From: AC-43 sp963728855
Lineage (GTDB): Bacteria; Actinomycetota; Actinomycetes; Mycobacteriales; Micromonosporaceae
Reading direction: 5' to 3'
NCBI GenBank assembly: GCA_963728855.1
Contig: CAVSLN010000012.1
Location: forward strand, 186,001 to 250,000
DNA: 64,000 nt
The translations under genes were made by a program, and so were the position numbers. Positions 7,144-15,874 of this stretch are shown here, piece after piece; position 1 is the first letter of the stretch, and every line of letters begins with the position of its first letter. Below the pieces are notes generated by a model that was not told the origin of the DNA, made no database searches, and saw nothing but the letters and a program-made list of their open reading frames with translations.

Positions 7144-8127
7144 GTGGACCCACGGATTCGTCAGCGCCGTGGCCTGCTGGGCGGCACGTTCGCCGCCATG
7201 TTCGCCGCGACCGCGCTGGCCGCGTGTGGCAACGCGCCGCCGGCCGCGGCGCGTCCGCGACCGGCGGCCTACAGCACGGCCCGGGTCGACGGCTGCGGCC
7301 AGCCGGCGAAGCCCGGCACCGGCACGCTGACCGTGGCCGCCGAGGGCCGCCCGCGCACCGTGCGGCTGCACGTCCCGAAGGAGTACGTCCCGGGCAAGCG
7401 GGTGCCGCTCGTGCTCAACCTGCACGGCACCGGCTCGACGGCCGCCCGCCAGGCCAGCGCGAGCGGGCTGGACGCGACGGCCGACCGGCACACGTTCCTC
7501 GTCGCGTACCCGGAGGGCGACCGGCGGGTCGGCGGCGGCTTCTCCTGGAACATCCCCGGTACGCCGGCCTGGAGCGCCCGCTACGCCGACGACGTCGCCT
7601 TCCTGGGACAGGTGGTGACCGAGGTGCGCCAGCGGTACTGCGTGGACCCGGCGCGCGTGTACGCGGTCGGGTTCTCCGGCGGTGCCCGGCTGGCCAGCCA
7701 GCTCGCCTGCGGGCCCGACCAGCCGTACGCGGCGGTGGCCGCCGTCGGTGGGCTGCGCGCGCCGAGCCCGTGCCCGACGCCGGCGACCGCCGTGCTGGGC
7801 ATACACGGGACGGCCGACACGCAGAACCCGTACGGCGGGCACGGGCAGCCGTACTGGACCTACTCCGTACCGGAGGCGGCCCGGCGGTGGGCGGTGTACA
7901 ACGGGTGCGCCAAGGTGCCGGCGACCGGCACCCCGTACCCCGGCGTGACCGTCACCGCGTACCACACCTGCCAGGCCGGTACCGCCGTCGAGCTCTACAC
8001 GCTGGTCGGCCACAGCCACCTCTGGCCGGCCGCGAAGGCCAGCGGCCTCGACACCGACGAGGTGATCTGGCGGTTCCTCGCCGCGCACCCCCGGCCGGCC
8101 GCGGGCTTGACCGGAACCCTCGGTTGA
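7144..8127 (+). CDS. Lipoprotein esterase of the PHB-depolymerase/feruloyl esterase type
   Basis: GTG 7144 gives 327 aa starting MDPRIRQRRGLLGG, a twin-arginine-like N-terminus, followed by a hydrophobic stretch and lipobox LAAC, so the product should be lipid-anchored outside the membrane. The alpha/beta-hydrolase core shows LVLNLHGTGSTA (oxyanion loop), nucleophile motif GFSGGA near residue 180, an Asp in IHGTADTQNP and His in GHSHLWP, which completes the triad. The layout (long secreted esterase with SWNIPG and YADDVAFL) matches polyhydroxybutyrate depolymerase/LpqC-like esterases. A longer frame upstream of 7144 lacks a signal peptide and is less likely. The natural ester substrate is unknown. 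Confidence 0.85.
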   Translation: MDPRIRQRRGLLGGTFAAMFAATALAACGNAPPAAARPRPAAYSTARVDGCGQPAKPGTGTLTVAAEGRPRTVRLHVPKEYVPGKRVPLVLNLHGTGSTAARQASASGLDATADRHTFLVAYPEGDRRVGGGFSWNIPGTPAWSARYADDVAFLGQVVTEVRQRYCVDPARVYAVGFSGGARLASQLACGPDQPYAAVAAVGGLRAPSPCPTPATAVLGIHGTADTQNPYGGHGQPYWTYSVPEAARRWAVYNGCAKVPATGTPYPGVTVTAYHTCQAGTAVELYTLVGHSHLWPAAKASGLDTDEVIWRFLAAHPRPAAGLTGTLG

Positions 8128-8247
8128 CCGCTCGGGCTGGCCGGGGTCGGCGTCGAACCTGGCGAACGCCGGAGTCCGGGCCAGCTGCTCGGCCGGGTGG
8201 AGGAAGCTGGCGAGCCTGACCGTGCCGGCGCCGACCACCATCCGGGG

Positions 8248-8721
8248 TCAGCCCGGGGCGGCGCGACCGGGCTCCACCGCCCGCGCGGCCGCTTCCGGTG
8301 TATCGACGTAGGTGATGCCCTCCAGGGCGGCCCCGTCGCGGTCCGCGATCCGCCAGCCGTGCAGCCAGATGACGGGTACGCCGCCCCGGCGCATCGCCAA
8401 CGCGACCTCGCTCAGCGTCCCCCACGAGCCGCCGACCGCGACGACCGCGTCCGCGCTCCAGACCAGGATTGCGTTGCGCGCCTGCCCCATGTTCGTGGCG
8501 ATCGTGACGTCGCCTTCGCTTGTCGCCGCGTCCGGCCGGATCCCGACCACGAGCCCGCCCGCGTCACGGGCGCCGGCCGTGACCGCGGCCATCACGCCGG
8601 TACCGCCGCCGCACAAGGTCACCGCGCCGACTGCGGCGAGGAGCTGGCCCAGCCGGTATGCGTCCCGCCGCTCGTCCTCCGTGCACTGCGCCGGCCCGCA
8701 CACGGCCACCTGGTACGCCAT
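8248..8721 (-). CDS. SLOG/LOG-family nucleotide-binding protein (TIGR00725-like)
   Basis: A 157-aa Rossmann-like protein. It shows YQVAVCGPAQC at the N-terminus, the glycine-rich LCGGGTGVMAAVTAGARDAG, and VGGSWGTLSEVALAMRRG, the equivalent of the PGGxGTxxE motif of LOG/DprA proteins. LOG enzymes release cytokinin bases from nucleotides; this smaller branch has no assigned reaction and may bind or cleave nucleotide ligands. ATG 8721 is preferred because AGGAG lies 10 nt upstream; ATG 8730 sits almost on top of that site. It converges on the esterase gene with 120 nt between stops. Confidence 0.8.
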   Translation of the reverse strand: MAYQVAVCGPAQCTEDERRDAYRLGQLLAAVGAVTLCGGGTGVMAAVTAGARDAGGLVVGIRPDAATSEGDVTIATNMGQARNAILVWSADAVVAVGGSWGTLSEVALAMRRGGVPVIWLHGWRIADRDGAALEGITYVDTPEAAARAVEPGRAAPG

Positions 8722-8833
8722 GGTTCCCATGCTCCTACGCGACGGAAGTGTGTCGGTGCCGCCCGCACGGGTACGGGTCGGCCGATGCCGGCAGGTCCCA
8801 GGCTGGCGGCATGTCCCAGCGGAGGTGATGGCG

Positions 8834-9397
8834 ATGACGCCGGTGACCAAACCGGACGTGGTGGACCTGCTGCTGGCGCAGCACGCCGAGATCAAGCAGC
8901 TGTTCGCGGACCTGCGTGGCGCGCGGGGGGAGCGGAAGCTGGGGCTGTTCCAGGACCTGGTACGGCTGATGGCCGTACACGAGAGCGCGGAGCAGGAGCT
9001 GGTACACCCGTTGGCCCGGCGGGAGGTCGAGGCGGGCGGGGCGGTGGTGGACCGCCGGCTGGCCGAGGAGCAGGAGGCCAAGCGCGCGCTGGCCGACCTG
9101 TACGAGATGGGCGTGGCGCACCGGGAGTTCGACGACCACCTGTACGCACTGGGCCTGGCGGTGATCGAGCACGCGACGCATGAGGAGCGGGAGGAGTTCC
9201 CGTACCTGCGGCGCAACCTCACGGCCGACGAGCTGGAGATGCTGGCCCGGGTACTCCGCGCGGCGGAGGCCGTTTCGCCCACCCGGCCGCACCCCTCGAC
9301 GTCGCCGTCCGCCACCGCCAACCTCCTGCTCGGGCCGCCCCTGGCGGTGTTCGACCGGATCCGCGACGCCATCCGGGACGCCCGCGAACGCCGCTGA
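8834..9397 (+). CDS. Hemerythrin HHE domain protein
   Basis: 187 aa. A four-helix bundle carries the expected histidine/carboxylate pattern: LLAQHAEIKQLF, MAVHESAEQELVHPLARRE, MGVAHREFDDHLYALG and IEHATHEEREEFPYL, enough ligands for a di-iron centre. Members bind oxygen or nitric oxide or act in iron and redox sensing. The C-terminal 45 residues are an extra tail ending in a basic amphipathic helix. ATG 8834 has GGAGG 8 nt upstream; ATG 8828 is too close to it. It is transcribed divergently from the LOG gene, about 110 nt apart. Confidence 0.85.
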   Translation: MTPVTKPDVVDLLLAQHAEIKQLFADLRGARGERKLGLFQDLVRLMAVHESAEQELVHPLARREVEAGGAVVDRRLAEEQEAKRALADLYEMGVAHREFDDHLYALGLAVIEHATHEEREEFPYLRRNLTADELEMLARVLRAAEAVSPTRPHPSTSPSATANLLLGPPLAVFDRIRDAIRDARERR

Positions 9398-9708
9398 GCT
9401 GTTACCGACCCCACTGCAGCCGGGCAGGCTGGCTGACTAAGTGAGGTGTTCGTCTAGAGACGCGACACAGTTCGCCGCACTGAATCACCCATGGCGGCAA
9501 TAAACGGACTTAACTATATCTACACTCGGTAGTGGTCCGTTTTGTGGCCTTGAGCTTTGCCGTACGCGTCGCCCAGACTCCGGAGGGTTTCCCACGCTTA
9601 CGGGGAAGCCGGTCGATGCGAGGTTGGCGGGTACGGGGACCGGGCGCGTGCTGCGGGGGTGCACGCGCCGGGTAGCCGTCGTCATGGCGATGGTGGTGTG
9701 CCTGCCGT
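9398..9708. other. Intergenic region without a supported gene
   Basis: 311 bases between hemerythrin and a convergent glycosyltransferase. A locally AT-rich patch at 9500-9545 (TTAACTATATCTACACTC) stands out against the surrounding GC. No reading frame here has both a ribosome site and sensible protein sequence, and no strong hairpin is seen. Confidence 0.4.
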
Positions 9709-10800
9709 TCACGCCAGCGGACGACCCGTACGGAGACGGGGTGCCCGAGGCTCCGCGAGCACCCCTTCCCACATCCCTTCGTACGCCGCGCTCATGCGCT
9801 CGGTATTGAACAGCGCGAGCGCCCGTCGCCTCGCCCGCTCGCCGAGCCGGGCCCGATGTGCCGGATCGACGCGGAGCTGCCGTACGGCCAACGCCAGCGC
9901 CGCCGGGTCCTCCGGCGGTACGAGCACCCCGCACCGCCCGAGCACCTCCGGAACCCCGCCCACCTCACTCGCCACGCACGGCAGCCCGGCCGCCATCGCC
10001 TCGATGAGCGACAACCCCAGCCCCTCGTACCGGGACGGGTGGCAGAACACGTCGAACCCGGCGAGCCGTGCCGCCACGTCGCCGGACCACCCGTACAGCT
10101 CGAGCCGGTCGGCGACGCCCAGCTCCCGGGCCAGCTGGAGCAGGGCGGCGCGCTCCGGGCCGGAGCCGACGATCACGAGCCGTACCTCGGGCAGGCCGGG
10201 CAGCGCCCGTACCGCTATGTCATGGCCTTTGACCTGGTCGAGCCGGCCCACGCAGCCCAGCACGAAGCCGTCCGGCCGGGACGCCGGGACCGGTCGGGGC
10301 GTCGGTGCCGGGACTCCGTTGTGGATGACCTCCACCGAGTCCCGGCCGAGCGCGTAGAAGCTCTCCACCCGCCGGGCGGCGTCCTCGCTGACCGCGACGT
10401 GCCGGTCCAGGCGCAGGGCCAGCGCGCGGGTACGCAACAGCCGGCCGAGATGCGTCGTACGCGCGGCCATGTGCTCGACCCCGACGACCCGCACCCCGGG
10501 TTGGGCCAACGCCACCGCGAGCATCGCCGCGGCTGCCCACGGCACCTCGAGGTTCACCTGCACCAGGTCGGGCCGCAGCCGGCGCAGCAGGCGCCGGCAG
10601 GACCGCCACCCGCGGCCGACGAGGTGCCCGGTGACGTCGGCGCGCCGGCTGGCAAGCCAGGAAAGGAGGTACCCGTCCGGGCCGGCGACGTGCACGTCGT
10701 ACTTGTCGCTGGCGGCGCCGATCAGGTGGCCCAGGGCCATCTCGGCGCCGCCGAGCGCGTCGACGTCGGTGTAGAGGAGGACCCGCGGCGCGTACGGCAC
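9709..10800 (-). CDS. Glycosyltransferase family 4
   Basis: 363 aa with the GT-B fold layout. The N-terminal domain begins RVLLYTDVDALGGAEMALGH, the GGAE loop of GT4 acceptor domains. The C-terminal donor domain has VGRLDQVKGHDIAVRAL, VGSGPERAAL, and the nucleotide-sugar motif HPSRYEGLGLSLIEAMAAG with the E-x7-E pattern. It should transfer a sugar from a nucleotide donor to a glycan or lipid at the cytoplasmic face, perhaps for cell-wall or exopolysaccharide synthesis; donor and acceptor cannot be named. The start is GTG 10800 with no clear ribosome site. No other glycan genes flank it. Confidence 0.85.
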   Translation of the reverse strand: MPYAPRVLLYTDVDALGGAEMALGHLIGAASDKYDVHVAGPDGYLLSWLASRRADVTGHLVGRGWRSCRRLLRRLRPDLVQVNLEVPWAAAAMLAVALAQPGVRVVGVEHMAARTTHLGRLLRTRALALRLDRHVAVSEDAARRVESFYALGRDSVEVIHNGVPAPTPRPVPASRPDGFVLGCVGRLDQVKGHDIAVRALPGLPEVRLVIVGSGPERAALLQLARELGVADRLELYGWSGDVAARLAGFDVFCHPSRYEGLGLSLIEAMAAGLPCVASEVGGVPEVLGRCGVLVPPEDPAALALAVRQLRVDPAHRARLGERARRRALALFNTERMSAAYEGMWEGVLAEPRAPRLRTGRPLA

Positions 10801-10872
10801 CAGCCGCGCGTACCCCGATCCGCCGGCTTGTCACGCCGTGGCGGGAACCTACCCGGCCGGCGGAAGGCCAGC

Positions 10873-11010
10873 TCAGCGGTGCGGGCGCCGGTCAACCGTG
10901 CGTTGCGGGTGCGCCTGCCGCCACGCCATCGCGGCTACGACAAGGAGCACGGCAAAGAACCACATCTCAAGCACCAAGGCCGTCGTGATCGCACCCGTCT
11001 CGTCGGGCAT
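10873..11010 (-). CDS. Small single-pass membrane protein, 45 aa
   Basis: ATG 11010 is preceded by GGGAGG with 4 nt spacing and opens a 45-codon frame ending at TGA 10873-10875. The product has a short acidic start (MPDETGAITT), a hydrophobic helix (ALVLEMWFFAVLLVVAAMAW) and a basic tail (RQAHPQRTVDRRPHR), the positive-inside pattern of a small inner-membrane protein with a cytoplasmic C-terminus. It sits between the oxidase gene and the glycosyltransferase, all on this strand. No family recognised. Confidence 0.6.
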   Translation of the reverse strand: MPDETGAITTALVLEMWFFAVLLVVAAMAWRQAHPQRTVDRRPHR

Positions 11011-11072
11011 GGCACCTCCCTAGGTCACTCCGACCTGCGGTACCCGTCGATGCCCGCCGGCAACCCTCCGAC

Positions 11073-12440
11073 CTACCGCTCGTCGGGCGAGAAGAGCACT
11101 CCGGGGTTGAGCAGGCCGGCCGGGTCCAGCGCCGCCTTGACGCGGCGCATCGTGGCGATCTCCTCGGGGGTACGGGACAGGCCCAGCCACGGCACCTTGG
11201 CCCGGCCGACGCCGTGCTCCGAGCTGATGCTGCCGTGGTGCACCGCGACCAGGTTCAGCACCGCCTCGCTGACCGCCGTCGACCGGTCGCCCGCGTCCAG
11301 CACGTTGACGTGCAGGTTGCCCTCGTTGAGATGGCCCCAGACGACGGTACGGGCACCGGGCGCGGCCGCCTCGACGGTCCCGGGCAGCTCGGCGACCAGC
11401 CCCGGCAGCTCGCCCAGCGGCACGCTCACGTCGAGCTTCACCGGTACGCCGGCCGCGCCGACCGCCTCGGTGTGCGCCTCCCGGTACGCCCACAGCCGGG
11501 TACGCCCGGCCACGTCCTCCGCCACCGTGGCGTCCGCCATCTCCGGCGCCTCGTCGAGCAGTTCGAGCAGCCCGTCGGTCGGGTCGGTACGGTCGGCGCA
11601 CTCCAGCAGCAGGTACACCGGGTACGGGACGCCGAACGGCGCGGGCAGGCCGGCGTAGGCGCGCACCAGCTCGACGCCGTCGGCGTAGACGATCTCGGCA
11701 GCGGACAGGGAGCTGAGCTCGGCCCGGGCCCGGGCCAGCAGGGCGAGCGCGTTCCCGGTGCTGGGCAGCGCGACGAGCGCGACCGACCGGGCGGTGAGCA
11801 GCGGGACCAGGCGGACCCGTACCCGGGTGACGACGCCCAGGGTGCCCTCGCTCCCGGCGAGGAGCTGGGTCAGGTCGTAACCCGTGTTGTCCTTGGCCAG
11901 GCCGGTGAGCCGGCTGACGACCGTACCGTCGGCCAGCACCGCCTCGAGGCCGGTGAGCTGGGCCCGCATGCTGCCGTACCGCAGCACCCTGATGCCGCCC
12001 GCGTTCGTGGCCACCAGGCCGCCGACCGTGGCCGCCGACCGGGCCGCGAGGTCGACGCCGAAGTCGAGGCCGGCCGCCCGGGCGTGCGCCTGGAGCTTCT
12101 CCAGCGTCACCCCGGCGCCGACGGTGACCTGGGACTCCACCGGGTCGACCGGCTCCAGGTCGGTCAGTCTCGTCAGGTTGACGAGAATCTCGTCGTGCGC
12201 GGGTACGCCGCCGCCGACGAGGCCGGTGTTGCCGCCCTGGACGACCATCGCGGCCCCGGCGGCGGCGCACGCCCGGACGACCGCGGCCACCTCGGCGGTG
12301 CTCGCCGGCCGGACCACGCACCGCGCCGCACCCGTGAACCGGCGCGTCCAGTCCGTCTCGTACGGCGCCCGCAGGTCCGGGTCGGTCAGCACATGCCCCG
12401 CGCCGACGACGGCCCGGAGCTGGTCCTCAAGGTCACTCAT
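11073..12440 (-). CDS. FAD-binding oxidoreductase, D-2-hydroxyglutarate dehydrogenase type
   Basis: 455 aa of the VAO/GlcD family. The FAD domain shows VVQGGNTGLVGGGVP near residue 68, the SAATVGGLVATNAGG flavin-contact segment near 135 and GSEGTLGVVTRVR near 195. The C-terminal domain has the metal/substrate pattern WGHLNEGNLHVNV and ISSEHGVGRAK with LLNPGVLF. These enzymes oxidise D-2-hydroxyacids (D-2-hydroxyglutarate, D-lactate, glycolate) to 2-oxoacids, passing electrons to an acceptor flavoprotein or quinone. The gene lies 71 nt downstream of serA on the same strand, which favours D-2-hydroxyglutarate as substrate: E. coli-type SerA makes that compound from 2-oxoglutarate. Confidence 0.85.
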   Translation of the reverse strand: MSDLEDQLRAVVGAGHVLTDPDLRAPYETDWTRRFTGAARCVVRPASTAEVAAVVRACAAAGAAMVVQGGNTGLVGGGVPAHDEILVNLTRLTDLEPVDPVESQVTVGAGVTLEKLQAHARAAGLDFGVDLAARSAATVGGLVATNAGGIRVLRYGSMRAQLTGLEAVLADGTVVSRLTGLAKDNTGYDLTQLLAGSEGTLGVVTRVRVRLVPLLTARSVALVALPSTGNALALLARARAELSSLSAAEIVYADGVELVRAYAGLPAPFGVPYPVYLLLECADRTDPTDGLLELLDEAPEMADATVAEDVAGRTRLWAYREAHTEAVGAAGVPVKLDVSVPLGELPGLVAELPGTVEAAAPGARTVVWGHLNEGNLHVNVLDAGDRSTAVSEAVLNLVAVHHGSISSEHGVGRAKVPWLGLSRTPEEIATMRRVKAALDPAGLLNPGVLFSPDER

Positions 12441-12511
12441 CGTCGCCCGCCGGAGGAGCCAGGTGTGCCCCGCCCGCGGTCACGCGCCGACCCGCAAGCT
12501 CTCGTCGTTGG

Positions 12512-13726
12512 TCATGACAGCACGCGCAGCCGGATCGTCTGCTCCATCGCCCGCAAGCCGGTGAGCACCTCGTCGGAGTAGCGGGTGCCGATGTCGGTCA
12601 GCAGGTAGCCGACCTCGCCCCGGGTACCGAGGAGCTGTCCCTCGATGTTGACCGCGTGCTCGGCCAGGATGCTGTTCACGGCCGCCAGGACGCCCGGCGT
12701 GTTGCGGTGGATGTGCACGAGCCGGTGGGTACCGGGCTGCAGCGGCAGCGCCACGGAGGGCAGGTTCACCGACAGGGTGGTGACCCCCTCGGCGTAGAAC
12801 TGGTGCAGCTTCGCGGCCACGAAGGCGCCGATGTCGGCCTGCGCCTCCTCGGTGGAGCCGCCGATGTGCGGGGTGAGGATCACGTTGGGCCGCCCGCGCA
12901 GCTCCGAGACGAACTCGTCGCCCCGGCCCTTGGGCTCATGCGGGAACACGTCGACGGCCGCGCCGGCCAGGTGCCCGGAGTCGAGGTGCCGGCCCAGGGC
13001 GCGGTGGTCGATGACGAACCCGCGGCTGAGGTTGAGGAACAGGCTGCCCGGCCGCATCTTCGCGAACTGCTCCTCGCCGAAGAAGCCGCTGTTGCCGGGG
13101 CGCCCGTCCACGTGCAGGGTCACCACGTCGGCGATGGCGAGCAGGTCGTCGAGCGTGTCGCAGCGCCGCGCGTTGCCGAGGGCCAGCTTGTCGGCGGTGT
13201 CGTAGAAGTACACCCGCATGCCCAGGTTCTCGGCGAGCACGGACAGCTGGGTGCCGATGTTGCCGTACCCGACGATGCCGAGGTTGCGGCCGCGGACCTC
13301 GTGGCTGCCCTCGGCGGCCTTGTCCCACACCCCGGCGTGCATCGCGGCGTTCTTCTCGGTGAGCCGGCGGGTCAGCGCGATGATCTCCGCGACGGCCAGC
13401 TCGACGACGCTGCGGGTGTTGGAGAACGGGGCGTTGAAGACCGGTACGCCGGAGCTGGCCGCCGCGGCCAGGTCGACCTGGTCGGTGCCGATGCAGAAGG
13501 CGCCGACCGCCACGAGGTCCGGGGCCGCCTTCAGCGCCGCCGCGCTCACCTGGGTCTTCGACCGGATGCCCAGCAGGTGTACGCCGCCGATGCGCGCCAC
13601 CAGCTCGTCGTCGTCCAGCGCCCGCCCGACGGCCTCCACCTGGTATCCCTCGGCCGTGAGCCGGGTGGCGGCGTTGTCGTGGATGCCCTCTAAGAGCAGG
13701 GCACTCGGTCGGCCCGTCTCGCTCAT
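12512..13726 (-). CDS. serA: D-3-phosphoglycerate dehydrogenase, short E. coli type
   Basis: 404 aa, first enzyme of serine synthesis: 3-phosphoglycerate to 3-phosphohydroxypyruvate with NAD. It tracks E. coli SerA: FCIGTDQVDL, VFNAPFSNTRSVVELAVAEI, NAD motif GIVGYGNIGTQL near 155, catalytic Arg in LNLSRGFVIDHRAL, Glu in AAVDVFPHEP and His in LTPHIGGSTEEAQ. A C-terminal ACT domain (HRLVHIHRNTPGVLAAVNSI) should bind serine as feedback inhibitor. It lacks the extra intervening domain of the roughly 525-aa SerA usual in actinobacteria, so it may be a second, acquired SerA. It leads an operon with the FAD dehydrogenase. Confidence 0.93.
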   Translation of the reverse strand: MSETGRPSALLLEGIHDNAATRLTAEGYQVEAVGRALDDDELVARIGGVHLLGIRSKTQVSAAALKAAPDLVAVGAFCIGTDQVDLAAAASSGVPVFNAPFSNTRSVVELAVAEIIALTRRLTEKNAAMHAGVWDKAAEGSHEVRGRNLGIVGYGNIGTQLSVLAENLGMRVYFYDTADKLALGNARRCDTLDDLLAIADVVTLHVDGRPGNSGFFGEEQFAKMRPGSLFLNLSRGFVIDHRALGRHLDSGHLAGAAVDVFPHEPKGRGDEFVSELRGRPNVILTPHIGGSTEEAQADIGAFVAAKLHQFYAEGVTTLSVNLPSVALPLQPGTHRLVHIHRNTPGVLAAVNSILAEHAVNIEGQLLGTRGEVGYLLTDIGTRYSDEVLTGLRAMEQTIRLRVLS

Positions 13727-13833
13727 GCTTCGGCTCTCCTTCGCGGCTTGGCGGGCCAGTCACGTCCGCGGGAAAGAGTAGCGCGCGGCTGTCCGAGCTG
13801 GCCGGCTCACTCCCATCGGTGGCCGGATATCGA

Positions 13834-13839
13834 TAGGAT
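13834..13839 (+). promoter_or_regulatory. Possible -10 box TAGGAT before the VWA gene
   Basis: TAGGAT lies 40 nt before the ATG at 13880 in a locally AT-richer stretch (GGATATCGATAGGATC). The -35 is not clear. Confidence 0.35.
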
Positions 13840-13879
13840 CGGGCGCCCCTGTCCGTACTCCGAGTGAGGATGCCGCCAC

Positions 13880-15874
13880 ATGGCGCCTGGTGACCGCGGC
13901 CCCAACCGGCCGGCCCGCGTGTTACCACGGCCCTGGCTGCTGGTCGGGGTCGGTGCGCTGGGCGCGTCCGCCACCGCGCTGCCCCAGCTGGCCTACGGCT
14001 GGCCGGCCAACGCCTTCCGGTGGGGGCTGCTGGTGGCCGCGGCCCTGGCCGAGGCGGTGGTGGCCACGCTCAGCCTGGATCGGATCCTGCTCGCGGCGCG
14101 GGAGGGTGGGACGCGGGAACCCCGGCGGCGCAAGCCGGTACGGGGGCCGGTGCTCCTGGCCGGAGTGGTCGCGCTCGGGCTGCTGGCGGGCGCCGTGTTC
14201 GCCGCCACGAACGTGTGGTTCCGGGTGGACCGGCTCATCAACGGCTGCCCGGAGCCGACCGAGCTGCGGGTGCTCACCACGCCGGAGGGGCTGGACCCGA
14301 GCCGGCAGCTGGCCGACGCGTACGAGCGGGCCACCGCGGCCCGGGACGACGGCTGCCGTACCGTCAGCGTGTACGTGTACGCCGCCGGTGCCGACTCGGC
14401 CCGCGACGCACTGGCCGGCGAGTGGTCCTCCGATGCGCTGCGCGACGTCGGTCCGCGACCGGACGTGTGGCTGCCCGACTCCACGTTGCAGGTGCGGGAC
14501 CTGACCGCGCTGGCGCAGCGCAACGGGCTCTCCGTACCGATCGCCGAGAACCGTACGGTCGCCTGGTCCCCGATCGTGGTGGGGGTGCCGGGGTCGGTCA
14601 GGGACACCGTACCGGCGCCGCGCACCGGTACCGCGTGGCACGAGCTGCTGGCCCGGTCCGCGCAGTTGCCCGGCGGCCTGGTGCGCCCGGACCCTGGCAC
14701 CTCCCCGCTCGGGATGGTGGCCACCACCGCGCTGTACGCCGACCTGGCCAACGGCGACTCGATCCGCGGCGTCGAGCTGCGGATCGAGCACGCCCTCGAC
14801 GACGGCGGGTACCCGCTCGGTGACGCGAGCGCGGTGCTGTGCCGGCAGCGGGCGCAGGACGCGCGACCGGCCGCGGTCATCGCCTCCGAGCAGGCGTTGG
14901 TGCGCTTCAACCGCGGCGACCCGCTGGGCACCGGTTGCCCGATACCGCAGGACCGGGCGGCACCCGGCGCTGAGCTGCTCGCGTTCTACCCGTCCGGTAC
15001 GCCCGGCCTGGACCACCCGTTCGTCCGGTTCGAGTGGGACCACGCGGACACCCCGCAGGTCGCCGCTGCCATTGACCTAGGTAAGTGGCTCGGTACGGAC
15101 GACGGCAAGGCCGCCCTGCTCCTCACGGGGCTGCGGCCGCCGGCCGGGTACCCGATCAGCGACCCGCTGACCAACGAGTTCGGGGCGCTGCCCGGTGCGG
15201 TGTTCGACCGCCGGGCGCCCGACCCGGCCGCGGTGGCCGCCGCGATGGACCGGTACGACGGCGCGCGCCGTACCGGACAGGTGCTGCTGGCGCTGGACAC
15301 GTCCGGCTCGATGGGGCTGCGTACGCGCACCGGAGCAACCCGCCTTTCGGTGGCCGCCGAGGGGATCCGCGACTCGCTGGACCTGATGGGTACGAAGGAC
15401 GAGTTCGGGCTCTGGGCCTTCCCGGCGACCGCCGGCGGGCACGTGACCCGCGAGCTCGTGCCGGTCGGGTCGCGGGACACCGCGGTCGGGGGAGTGGCCC
15501 GGAAGCAGGCCACGGTCCAGGCGCTGGGCGCGATCCAGCCCTCCGGCGACACCCCGCTGTACGCCACGATCGTCGACGCCGTCCACGCGGTCAGCGCCGC
15601 GCCGAACGACCGGGTACGCGCCCTGGTCGTACTCACCGACGGCGAGGACACCAGCAGCGGGCTGACCGCCGGGCAGCTGGTGTCGGCCGTACAGGGCCAG
15701 GGGGTACGGGTGTTCGTGGTCGCGGTCGGGGAGGCGAGCTGTGCCGGCGCGGCCGTCGTCGGGGTGGCCTCCGCTACCGGGGGCGGGTGCTACGAGGCCA
15801 GCTTCGACACCGTGCGCACGAGGCTGGCGCAGCTGTTCTCCGTACTGTGGGAGGGGACCGGTCATGCTGGATAG
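13880..15874 (+). CDS. Membrane-anchored substrate-binding plus VWA domain protein
   Basis: 664 aa. Three hydrophobic segments in the first 115 residues (around 15-38, 43-65 and 90-110) anchor a large extracellular part. Residues about 125-420 resemble a bacterial extracellular solute-binding protein (two-lobed fold, with VWLPDSTLQVRDLTALA). Residues about 450-650 are a von Willebrand A domain with an intact metal site: LLALDTSGSMGLR near 465, a Thr in PSGDTPLY, and VVLTDGEDTSSG. VWA domains bind protein partners through a divalent cation. The stop overlaps the next start by 11 nt. Role unknown; adhesion, wall surveillance or ligand-dependent complex assembly are reasonable guesses. Confidence 0.75.
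   Translation: MAPGDRGPNRPARVLPRPWLLVGVGALGASATALPQLAYGWPANAFRWGLLVAAALAEAVVATLSLDRILLAAREGGTREPRRRKPVRGPVLLAGVVALGLLAGAVFAATNVWFRVDRLINGCPEPTELRVLTTPEGLDPSRQLADAYERATAARDDGCRTVSVYVYAAGADSARDALAGEWSSDALRDVGPRPDVWLPDSTLQVRDLTALAQRNGLSVPIAENRTVAWSPIVVGVPGSVRDTVPAPRTGTAWHELLARSAQLPGGLVRPDPGTSPLGMVATTALYADLANGDSIRGVELRIEHALDDGGYPLGDASAVLCRQRAQDARPAAVIASEQALVRFNRGDPLGTGCPIPQDRAAPGAELLAFYPSGTPGLDHPFVRFEWDHADTPQVAAAIDLGKWLGTDDGKAALLLTGLRPPAGYPISDPLTNEFGALPGAVFDRRAPDPAAVAAAMDRYDGARRTGQVLLALDTSGSMGLRTRTGATRLSVAAEGIRDSLDLMGTKDEFGLWAFPATAGGHVTRELVPVGSRDTAVGGVARKQATVQALGAIQPSGDTPLYATIVDAVHAVSAAPNDRVRALVVLTDGEDTSSGLTAGQLVSAVQGQGVRVFVVAVGEASCAGAAVVGVASATGGGCYEASFDTVRTRLAQLFSVLWEGTGHAG

Noticed and set aside
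9624..9809. Possible 61-aa protein with a hydrophobic N-terminus
   Set aside because: No ribosome site, overlaps the end of the glycosyltransferase gene, and its second half is Pro/Arg-rich without structure.
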